Below the pieces are notes generated by a model that did no database searches, was not told where the DNA came from, and saw nothing but the letters and a program-made list of their open reading frames with translations. Position numbers and translations under genes: made by a program. This document shows positions 41,762 to 48,753 of a stretch of 48,753 nt of DNA, piece by piece. Each line of letters opens with the position of its first letter. The first letter of the stretch is position 1. Origin of the DNA: Clostridia bacterium (GTDB taxonomy: Bacteria > Bacillota > Clostridia > Oscillospirales > CAG-272); contig JAFVQU010000015.1 of NCBI GenBank assembly GCA_017504625.1, forward strand, positions 1 to 48,753, in the 5' to 3' direction.

Positions 41762-42511
41762 TTACGCCCAACTATAGTCTTTTAATTTTTGATATATGCG
41801 ACTTTTGCCTGTGTTAATTGTATCAACCAATATAAATCGTTCACCATCCAGCTTTAGAACCACCAGATGATCATCATATATGAATGACAAAAAAGTATCC
41901 TTAGCAGGCACTCGCTTATTTCTATACTTCATTGCTTCTTCAAAATCGTTAAACATAGCTCTTTTTATTTCTGCGACTGCATAATTGAAGCTATAGTCGT
42001 TTTTAAAGTATAAATCAAGCGGATAAAACATCAATATGTTTTTGTCGGTTTCCAATGTTTGCAAAAAAGAAATAACATCATATTCCACACTGCCATATGA
42101 ATGCTTTTCTTTCCTCAAATTTTCTAATTGATCCATATTATAACTTCTTAGTGCTATGTGCAATCGAGTCACCTTCATAGAAGCATTTTCTTTCCTTGGT
42201 AGAGATGAGCCATACATGCCCTGCGTATATACAGTAACCTGATGAGATAATTCTCTCCTTGCTTGCATTCCAGTTTGTCCCAGTATCAATTTGAAATCGA
42301 GTCCATACTCGCCTGCGTAACAATCGCATTCTCCCTCATCTTCTTTTGGCGGTTTTATGTATTCCTTAAAATCCACATTTTTTCTAAACCACATGGACTC
42401 ATTGACTAATTCCAATAAATACAGTTCGTAGTTACATTCTGGTTCACCCTCTACAAAATTTTTATTGATAAGCGTAGCCGGCAATATGATGCTATATAAA
42501 TTTGTATCCAT
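41762..42511 (-). CDS. Unknown protein, last gene of the defence operon
   Basis: I do not recognise this 249-residue family. The N-terminal half has a cysteine pair in GECDCYAGEYG; the C-terminal half has FLSFIYDDHLVVLKLDGERFI, a beta-hairpin pattern. No signal peptide, membrane segment or nuclease motif. The ATG at 42511 follows the HNH stop by 19 nt with AGAGAG upstream; an in-frame ATG at 42553 inside the HNH gene is possible. The context marks it as an accessory or immunity-like component of the ATPase-HNH pair. Confidence 0.6.
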   Translation of the reverse strand: MDTNLYSIILPATLINKNFVEGEPECNYELYLLELVNESMWFRKNVDFKEYIKPPKEDEGECDCYAGEYGLDFKLILGQTGMQARRELSHQVTVYTQGMYGSSLPRKENASMKVTRLHIALRSYNMDQLENLRKEKHSYGSVEYDVISFLQTLETDKNILMFYPLDLYFKNDYSFNYAVAEIKRAMFNDFEEAMKYRNKRVPAKDTFLSFIYDDHLVVLKLDGERFILVDTINTGKSRIYQKLKDYSWA

Positions 42512-42530
42512 AATACTCTCTATTTTTCTT

Positions 42531-43460
42531 TTACTCAATTTTGCATTCTTCAATTATGTCATGTGACAGTTTAGATAAAACACGCTTGTCCCAGTCAACT
42601 TCTTCTAAATAATTAAAATATACAAAGTTTTTTGCTTCAGAAATTGACGAAAAAAGTTTCGGATAGCTTTGTACTAAACTTTGAAAATATTCATCATCAT
42701 ATACATACGAAGTCCTGACAATATCCCTTACAAAATCCCCGTGCTTGTTATATAATGCAATTAGATTTAATTTCCCCGCAGTGATTAACTGCTTCTGTTT
42801 TAGCTGTAAAGAAGCACTCGAATCAGCAACTATTGTCAAACTATACTCTTCAGCAATTCCAAGCCAAGAATTAATATTATCTCCATTGGTAATCTTAAAA
42901 TTAAACCGTTCTCCATATGAATCTCTATATGGATAAATAAAGTTTTCTTCCGAAATACTACTATCATAAGTATCCAAATCATGTTTTGCAATATTACAAA
43001 TAGCGCAACATGGGATTAAATTATACATAGATAGTGCCAAATATGGATATAAAGACTTGGGAAAGAAATGATCATATTGAGGTCGAACGCCCGAATCTCT
43101 CAAAGTAAAGATATAATTTCTATTACAGTATGGACAAATCTTCACTCCAATTCTTTCTGCCCATGATTTACCAAACTTTCGCTTTGTGAAATTATCATAT
43201 AACTGACCAAATGCATTTTTTACATTGTCATCAGTAATTTGACCTATTTCTTGAATCGCAGATCTTAAACATTCTATTTCTCCCAACAACAGATTTTCTA
43301 TTTTGGTATCATCAAGTGTGCCGTTAGTAGATAAATATGTTATTATTTTGCCATAGTGCGTATCCAAAACGATCGAGCTCAAAAACGTTTTAACCCTCTT
43401 AAATGTATCTTCCTTATAGTCCTGTTTTAGCGAATCCGTAATTTTAGGGATTATAATCAT
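42531..43460 (-). CDS. HNH endonuclease, Septu PtuB-like
   Basis: A 309-residue nuclease. A zinc knuckle KICPYCNRNYIF is followed by the HNH core YDHFFPKSLYPYLALSMYNL and CCAICNIAKHD, the arrangement of nucleases paired with OLD/RecF-type ATPases as in Septu (PtuA/PtuB). It is longer than usual PtuB. The ATG overlaps the ATPase stop codon (ATGA). Likely role is DNA cutting licensed by the ATPase during phage infection, by analogy. Confidence 0.82.
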   Translation of the reverse strand: MIIIPKITDSLKQDYKEDTFKRVKTFLSSIVLDTHYGKIITYLSTNGTLDDTKIENLLLGEIECLRSAIQEIGQITDDNVKNAFGQLYDNFTKRKFGKSWAERIGVKICPYCNRNYIFTLRDSGVRPQYDHFFPKSLYPYLALSMYNLIPCCAICNIAKHDLDTYDSSISEENFIYPYRDSYGERFNFKITNGDNINSWLGIAEEYSLTIVADSSASLQLKQKQLITAGKLNLIALYNKHGDFVRDIVRTSYVYDDEYFQSLVQSYPKLFSSISEAKNFVYFNYLEEVDWDKRVLSKLSHDIIEECKIE

Positions 43461-45373
43461 CCTGCTCCCTCACTTTCCAATATCGCTATTTGCCGTTCGA
43501 TTTCGGCTTTTTGTCTTTTCAAAAAGTCAACAATTTGTTTACGCTCCGAAGCATCAACCTTTGTAATTGTTTTAGGTTCATTAATTAGTTGAGATAATTT
43601 TTTGCGTATAACCGGTTCGCCAATTATCATAATCCGCTTCTCAATATCCTCTTTATCAAATTCGTTGCTGCGAATATCATAAATAATCTTATTCACATAA
43701 ATTTGAGCATATTCTCCCATTGCCAAGCCGTTTTTGATAAAAAATGCATCTTTATATAACGTGTGAATGTTTGCCCCAAATGTCTGCGTTTTGTCTTTTT
43801 GTTGGGCAATCAATCCGTTTTCTCGCATCAAATATGTTGTATTGTCACTGGGAATATCAGATAAAACTATCGGAGAGTGGCTTGAAATGATTATTTGGAA
43901 GGTTTTATTCGGGAACTGGTTGTTAACTGCATCAATCAATTCAAAAATTATTCTTCTTTGCCATTCAGGATGAAGATATAGGTCTATTTCATCAATTAAC
44001 AACAAAACATTATCCTGCAACTTAAATTGACTTTCAGGCATAAACTTATCTATTAACGACGCAAATAAAACTCGAGACATAAAATTCATTAAGGCGCGCT
44101 CGCCGGAAGACATCTCAAGGTCATATACCTTTAAATACTTGATCAAAAAGGAGCTTCCCTTTCGAAGCATTACTTCAAAGAGCTTATGAATAGATGTAAT
44201 ATCAGTTTCGATATAAACTTTCCTTGCCAAATCATCTTCGGGCAAACCGTTGTCTTTTACATTTGCGGAATCACAGAGGTTAAAGAAAAAATCCAATTCT
44301 TCGAGAATATCTGCATAATAAGATTTAGTTACTGCATCGGGAATTGCTTCAACAAACCGTTTGCATTGTGAATAAACTTCATTGCATGGTAATGATTCAC
44401 CGGAGAGACTAAACTGATTAAATGAATATATCAATTCAAAAACCAAATTTATAAGACAAGTAGATACCACCGGCTTTTCTCTTTGCATTTTCGCTATTTC
44501 TTGATCCGCCTTGGTATATACTTCATTCAGGTATTCTTTACTGGCAAATGCTGTTTGATAATTCAATGCTTGAGCCCCATTAGGGATTAGCTTATATACG
44601 CTTGCGACTGAAAAACTAATATTTTTAATCCTCTTGCCGCAAAAGTCTTTATGTTTATTTGCAATATAGTTTTGATATATTATATCCAAAATCATTTGCG
44701 TCTGCTGTCGAGACATTTTTTTCAAATGAATAGACTGAAGAGCATTAAACTCATTATTTCTAATGAATCCCTTATCAGGCAAATGGAATAACCTTCGATA
44801 GAAAGTATCGAAAACAGATTGTATCGTATCATTAGTTAGAGTTATGTAATCGATTGCCTCAGAACGTAAATTTCTGTTTTCCGTATATTCGCTGTTAGAC
44901 AAATAAATATGGGAAATTTTACTCGTATAATTTTCATCTATAAAATCGTCACGAGTATACGGTGCTACTTCAGAGCCTTCAAAAATAACAGCAGTGTCTG
45001 TAATGTTTAAGACCTTTAAGGTATTATTGTTTTCAAGATATACTGCTATGAATTTCTTCTTCTCATTTTGTTGAATGCGATGATCATAGTATTTATCTCT
45101 TGTGGGTTCTTGAATTGGGGAACTTGAAAGCGATGTTAAATATTGTAGCAAAGTCGTTTTTCCTGTTCCATTTTCACCTATGATAGCAGATAGATTAAGC
45201 AAATTATTTGACTTAAAAACATTTATACCATCTTTTTTTATTGCTATCAACGTACGATTATCTAAGTCAAAATGGATATCATATTCCGAAGAAAAATTGA
45301 ATTCCATCGGATGAAAACACTCATGATCATCTTGATTAATCCAAATAAACAACAATTCTGTTTTCATATTCAT
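43457..45373 (-). CDS. OLD/RecF-like AAA ATPase, Septu PtuA-like
   Basis: A 638-residue ABC-type ATPase of the AAA_15/AAA_21 class. Walker A is IGENGTGKTTLL at about residue 68. The signature motif is EMSSGERALMNFMSRVL, Walker B is LLLIDEIDLYLHPEWQRR, and a conserved switch histidine is in IIISSHSPIVLSD. A long helical insert separates the halves. No Toprim domain is seen, so cutting is probably delegated to the HNH partner. It starts two bases after the stop codon of the STAND gene, so the two are coupled. Confidence 0.88.
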   Translation of the reverse strand: MNMKTELLFIWINQDDHECFHPMEFNFSSEYDIHFDLDNRTLIAIKKDGINVFKSNNLLNLSAIIGENGTGKTTLLQYLTSLSSSPIQEPTRDKYYDHRIQQNEKKKFIAVYLENNNTLKVLNITDTAVIFEGSEVAPYTRDDFIDENYTSKISHIYLSNSEYTENRNLRSEAIDYITLTNDTIQSVFDTFYRRLFHLPDKGFIRNNEFNALQSIHLKKMSRQQTQMILDIIYQNYIANKHKDFCGKRIKNISFSVASVYKLIPNGAQALNYQTAFASKEYLNEVYTKADQEIAKMQREKPVVSTCLINLVFELIYSFNQFSLSGESLPCNEVYSQCKRFVEAIPDAVTKSYYADILEELDFFFNLCDSANVKDNGLPEDDLARKVYIETDITSIHKLFEVMLRKGSSFLIKYLKVYDLEMSSGERALMNFMSRVLFASLIDKFMPESQFKLQDNVLLLIDEIDLYLHPEWQRRIIFELIDAVNNQFPNKTFQIIISSHSPIVLSDIPSDNTTYLMRENGLIAQQKDKTQTFGANIHTLYKDAFFIKNGLAMGEYAQIYVNKIIYDIRSNEFDKEDIEKRIMIIGEPVIRKKLSQLINEPKTITKVDASERKQIVDFLKRQKAEIERQIAILESEGAG

Positions 45374-45375
45374 TC

Positions 45376-47688
45376 CTACCTCTTAAAGATATAGTCGATT
45401 TCTTCATTTTCAAAATACCGATCGTATCTATATTCATCATCATAATCATCTTGCAAATAGTTCTTCACAAGATTATCCACTCCACAAACACTAATGGTTG
45501 AATCCGTCAAGAAGTCTTTATCTATAACGATATCTTTTGGTAGTCTAAAAAGCAAGTCATCCACTTCGTCGCGTACACTACCTTTGACAATATCTTCGAT
45601 ATCCTCTATAACACCATCAACATCTATATGGCCCCCATCTTCGTCCAGGTATTTTCTAGCTTCAACTATATCACCAACTTTAATCTCATAGTTATCGATA
45701 GAAGCTGTATCAAAGAAAAATGAAATAGCTTCTTTGAGCAATTTTGTCATGCTTAAAACGAATTCCGAACGAATCTCTCCAACCATTATCCAATCAACCG
45801 ACTCAATGTAAGTAACTAAATCAGGCAATTCAAACCTTTCAAGAATATTTTCCATTGATTTGAAATCTTTAACAATCTTATCGATTTTATAAAACAGACA
45901 AAAATCCTTTTCAAGGACTCTTTCTATCATTATGCTTGCCCAAACAGAGTGTTTATCAAAAACATTTACGGTCTCAAGCTTTTTCACATATGTGTTGACA
46001 AACAAAGAATAATCTTCGTCTAAGATACATTTCATTGAAACATATTCAGTTATATACGCGGCTTTTTGAAAATCATCTTCAAAATAGTAGGTTAAAATAC
46101 TTTTATCCGCAAATGCACTTGCAATTTTCGCTGCAAATGAAGCATCATCCAAAAGTTTTCTAAATTGCCCAACGCTTATACATGATGAGAGTAATTCCGC
46201 ATATTCAGGTTCATTACTTGCTAAATGAGCACGAATAAAGTCGTTTATAGAGGGATTCGCTATAGATAGCATTTTCTTGCCTTTGTCATCAAGAATTTTG
46301 ATGAATGATCCATTTAATCTCCCTAATGAAGACTCGAATTGATTAATACTCCTATCAATACCTGATAGACTCATTATTCTATGATTATAGCATTTCTTGA
46401 CAAAGTCCAATGAGATAGTAGTATTGGTAAGCGAATAGATAGTTGTTATCAATAACCTGTCACTCGGCAAAAGTCTCCTTTCATATTCATTTTTCCATAC
46501 CTCCTGTGGATTATCAAGTGCGGCTAACACAAACTTCATATAATCCCTTGTTGAAACACTTTGCAAACGTTGCTCGTTGCAAATATATTCTATAATTCGA
46601 GGATTATAGTTCGCATGTTCGATTATCTTGTGATAGTTTCCTTTGCTTTTAATCGCATTACGAAACGATTCCGGCAAATTATTGAAATATAAATGGTTAT
46701 AGAATATTTTTGCTTTTTCTACTTTCGAAAGCTTTGACATATCTAGAACAAAAACCTTATATTCCTTACTGTTAAAACTCCTCACAAGATCGGGCGTTCT
46801 CTCTTGTGCTTCACGGTAAATCGTAACCCGTGAGTTTAAAATTAGAATCTTATTAGGATTCATATGCACATGCCTTACAAGCGACAATAACTCAGTTTCT
46901 TGAGTAGACTTCATGCTAAAATATGCTTGTCCGAAACAATCATCTAACAAGATTACCTCTTTGGTATCACGAGATGCCGAAAGAGCTCTTTTCAATGATG
47001 CCAAATCGGATACATCTGTTGTGTACCGCACTCTGTATCCTTGAGCGGCATAATGCAAAACTAACATTTTTGAGGTAATTGTTTTCCCAACTCCAGGATC
47101 CCCTACGATTACCAAGACATTGTTTTTGCTTAAACTTTTAATGGCCTTATCAAAAGCTATAGTTTTTACAAACAACTTTTGTTCATCTACTATGTTGCAA
47201 AGCAACGATTCACAATCCAAAAAAATATCATTATTAAGCATATTTGTGAGTACATTAGTAGATTCAAGCCATAATTTAAAGTGCTTTCTCAGAATTTCTG
47301 CGTTTTCTTCTCTACACAAAAAGTCATCTATTTCAGTAAGTGAAATAATGTTTGCAGTAGACTCCATGTACGCCGAAAACATTGCATAAATTTGTTCTTT
47401 GACTGGAGGAGTAAGTTCCTTTGAGCAACATACATAATATTTCTTAGGCTTCAATTCATTTACCTTCTCGATTTCAGCTCTAAGGCTTCTAAGCAATCCT
47501 GAATTATCAGTTCTTATATAGTGTTTTACCTGGACTACAATATTTTTGCGATAGGAATCATCAGTAAGGTCTATACCTCCATCACATCCGGGACCAAATC
47601 TCTGCAACTTAACACCAAGCATTTGAGACAAAACATCCATACAAAGATATTCAAATTCAATATCATTTAAATTCGCATAATTAAGCAT
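45376..47688 (-). CDS. Mrr-type nuclease fused to a STAND NTPase
   Basis: A 770-residue protein. Residues about 1-130 look like an Mrr/REase domain: FEYLCMDVLSQMLG, GCDGGIDLT and VVQVKHY provide the E/D…Q-x-K core. A P-loop follows at about 195: VIVGDPGVGKTITSKM. The Walker B region EVILLDDCFGQAYF matches the 'DD-[FC]-[LF]-G' pattern of nSTAND3 domains. The remaining 400 residues are helical, with a winged-helix-like part and an acidic end, likely the sensor. Such proteins are phage sensors with nuclease output (Avs-like logic). No target can be named. Confidence 0.8.
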   Translation of the reverse strand: MLNYANLNDIEFEYLCMDVLSQMLGVKLQRFGPGCDGGIDLTDDSYRKNIVVQVKHYIRTDNSGLLRSLRAEIEKVNELKPKKYYVCCSKELTPPVKEQIYAMFSAYMESTANIISLTEIDDFLCREENAEILRKHFKLWLESTNVLTNMLNNDIFLDCESLLCNIVDEQKLFVKTIAFDKAIKSLSKNNVLVIVGDPGVGKTITSKMLVLHYAAQGYRVRYTTDVSDLASLKRALSASRDTKEVILLDDCFGQAYFSMKSTQETELLSLVRHVHMNPNKILILNSRVTIYREAQERTPDLVRSFNSKEYKVFVLDMSKLSKVEKAKIFYNHLYFNNLPESFRNAIKSKGNYHKIIEHANYNPRIIEYICNEQRLQSVSTRDYMKFVLAALDNPQEVWKNEYERRLLPSDRLLITTIYSLTNTTISLDFVKKCYNHRIMSLSGIDRSINQFESSLGRLNGSFIKILDDKGKKMLSIANPSINDFIRAHLASNEPEYAELLSSCISVGQFRKLLDDASFAAKIASAFADKSILTYYFEDDFQKAAYITEYVSMKCILDEDYSLFVNTYVKKLETVNVFDKHSVWASIMIERVLEKDFCLFYKIDKIVKDFKSMENILERFELPDLVTYIESVDWIMVGEIRSEFVLSMTKLLKEAISFFFDTASIDNYEIKVGDIVEARKYLDEDGGHIDVDGVIEDIEDIVKGSVRDEVDDLLFRLPKDIVIDKDFLTDSTISVCGVDNLVKNYLQDDYDDEYRYDRYFENEEIDYIFKR

Positions 47689-47703
47689 ATTTTAAGCTCC
47701 TTA

Positions 47704-47886
47704 TTATTCCTCAGCTTGGCCTTTATTTACCCACTCGTCAATTTCCGAAATCTTAAATTTCCAGTTCTTCCCGATTTTATGAGCAGGCATATTCTTTGTG
47801 ACGATCCACCGCAAGGCTGTATCACGGCTAATTCCGAGATATTTGCATATCTCTGGCATTGAGTAGTACCTATCTTTAATATCCAT
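47704..47886 (-). CDS. Excisionase-type helix-turn-helix protein
   Basis: A 60-residue DNA-binding protein of the HTH_17/excisionase group: YYSMPEICKYLGISRDTALRWI and the wing MPAHKIGKNWKFKISEIDEWV. AGGAG precedes the ATG. It is the first gene of the operon, 15 nt upstream of the STAND gene, with a consensus promoter. It could be the operon's regulator or a recombination directionality factor kept from a mobile element. Confidence 0.85.
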   Translation of the reverse strand: MDIKDRYYSMPEICKYLGISRDTALRWIVTKNMPAHKIGKNWKFKISEIDEWVNKGQAEE

Positions 47887-47914
47887 TTCAAAACACTCCT
47901 AGCGTTTTTCTTTT

Positions 47915-47943
47915 ATTATAGCACAACTATAGTGTTTTGTAAA
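47915..47943 (-). promoter_or_regulatory. Sigma-A promoter of the defence operon
   Basis: TTTACA (47938-47943), 17-bp spacer and TATAAT (47915-47920) on the minus strand. The spacer includes CACTATAG-TTGTG with an ACTATAGT dyad, a plausible operator. Confidence 0.8.
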
Positions 47944-47979
47944 GTATTGTCGTATATTGTATGATCATATATTGTTAGA

Positions 47980-48014
47980 GGAGGCAATCGTATTCATCAC
48001 GATTACCTCCTTTT
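47980..48014. terminator. Hairpin at the 5' border of the defence operon
   Basis: GGAGGCAATCGT-ATTCATC-ACGATTACCTCC followed by TTTTC. It is related to the hairpin at 41728-41760. Confidence 0.65.
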
Positions 48015-48045
48015 CTTTGTTTACTGCGTATCAATTTTTGAGTTG

Positions 48046-48228
48046 TTAACCGTGCCAATATTTCTTTAAGCCATACTCTTTTAATACTTTTCCTTCTTCA
48101 TCTTTTTCAATAAACCATGTTCCATCATAGAAACAGTTTTCGCATATACCAATAACCTCGAAAGTGTTATCGCCGACTGCCGTTTTACACATAACCTTGA
48201 GTTCGCCATTACATTTTGGACACTTCAT
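48046..48228 (-). CDS. Small zinc-ribbon protein
   Basis: A 60-residue protein with paired cysteines MKCPKCNGELKV and GICENCFYDGTWF, a single zinc ribbon. The rest is charged and ends KKYWHG. Purpose unknown; such proteins accompany mobile elements. The ATG is preceded by AAAGGAGAG (48232-48240). Confidence 0.65.
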   Translation of the reverse strand: MKCPKCNGELKVMCKTAVGDNTFEVIGICENCFYDGTWFIEKDEEGKVLKEYGLKKYWHG

Positions 48229-48240
48229 TTTTCTCTCCTT

Positions 48241-48624
48241 TCATACTATTCCATATTCCTCTTTCATCTCCGCTATCATCTGTGCGAGTTTTTCTTCGCA
48301 TTCTTCGATGTTGCCAGCATAGATGTTTCGGGTGATGCGTTTGCCGTTGATGATCGGCGAATACCGTCCTTCCCACACGTTTTTGCTGACCTGATGGATC
48401 GAGCCTGTTCCCTGCCGTCTGTACTTGCCTTTATAAGGCTCAAATTTCGTCCTTGGTGTGGGTTTTGGTGCTTCGGTCGGTACTTGCTCGTCCTCGCTCT
48501 CACCGCTCTCAAACTCGGCGTACGCGCCTGCAAGCGTTCCCATCGTTCTGTCAATGGTCTTGGCTGCCGTTCTCATACCTTCGTCGGTGGCGTGAGAGTA
48601 TACGTTCAGTGTAGTGAACATCAA
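48241..48624 (-). pseudogene. C-terminal remnant of a tyrosine integrase
   Basis: This 127-residue frame begins with the tail of an integrase: TTLNVYSHATDEGMRTAAK, including the catalytic-tyrosine motif NVYSHAT. An acidic Pro-rich linker follows, then a domain RQGTGSIHQVSKNVWEGRYS…NGKRITRNIYAG…CEEKLAQMI. The last resembles AP2-like/arm-binding segments of phage integrases. The main catalytic domain (R and H-x-x-R) is absent upstream of 48624, so the gene is cut there. Confidence 0.7.
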
Positions 48625-48701
48625 AAATCGTCACATCTTAGGGGTAGGCTTTGATTGGTTCTTGTCGATGAGCTTATAGCACATTTTTCAGATAATGTCA
48701 A

Positions 48702-48747
48702 GTTAACGAGGGTAAATTTGCTTATTTAATATTTTACCCTCGTTAAC
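48702..48747. repeat. 15-bp perfect inverted repeat hairpin
   Basis: GTTAACGAGGGTAAA (48702-48716) pairs with TTTACCCTCGTTAAC (48733-48747) around an A/T-rich 16-nt loop, close to the window end and next to the truncated integrase. It may be a terminator or a recombination site. 48625-48701 shows nothing else. Confidence 0.6.
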
Positions 48748-48753
48748 ATCATA

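Overview
The window looks like chromosome from an uncultured, spore-forming, low-to-mid-GC anaerobe of the Clostridia (Oscillospirales/Christensenellales-like). Three things suggest this. There are sporulation markers: a SpoIIID-like fragment, and cwlD behind a sigma-E-type promoter. The housekeeping gene order is clostridial: nusB-xseA-xseB-ispA-tlyA-nadK-argR-recN, rplU-prp-rpmA and rpsF-ssb-rpsR. Ribosomal protein L27 carries the Firmicutes-type cleavable N-terminus and sits beside its protease gene prp. A dockerin-bearing lipoprotein points to a polysaccharide-rich gut habitat. No species can be named from sequence alone.

Layout. 1-1030 is a mosaic: a spoIIID fragment, the 3' end of a minus-strand gene with its terminator, a tmRNA whose 5' acceptor strand does not pair with its 3' end, and two 73-bp repeats. 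1076-10037 holds metabolic and cell-wall genes: a nucleotidase/guanylate-kinase-like fusion, an MFS transporter, a CyuA-type desulfidase, guaB-glyA, cwlD and an RluA-family enzyme. 10303-11431 is the L21-Prp-L27 operon. 11475-21064 is a carbohydrate locus: a ROK-like regulator and two large paralogous lipoproteins with a GH99/WbsX-like domain, one with a Pro-Thr-Glu linker and one with a dockerin. 21080-36763 is mostly housekeeping: L19, a flippase, yebC, argS, the ten-gene nusB-to-recN operon, a membrane protein with an SGNH-like pseudo-hydrolase, and S6-SSB-S18.

36906-48753 is accessory DNA anchored at tRNA-Pro(GGG). A 4.6-kb integrated element (36936-41529) is bounded by exact 50-bp repeats of the tRNA 3' half. 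It carries a tyrosine integrase, a rolling-circle (HUH) Rep, a sigma-70-like protein, two very short genes, an unknown protein, a Com-like zinc ribbon and a divergent Cro/C1-type repressor. Next comes an AT-rich putative anti-phage operon (41762-47886). It reads, in transcription order: an excisionase-type HTH protein, an Mrr-nuclease/STAND NTPase, a Septu-like ATPase, an HNH nuclease and a protein of unknown function. Two related hairpins flank it. A zinc-ribbon protein, an integrase remnant and a long hairpin close the window.

The Rep/integrase/sigma element and the five-gene putative defence operon are the best candidates for undescribed systems. The tandem lipoproteins come next. All functions are inferred from motifs and context; no search or structure prediction was run.
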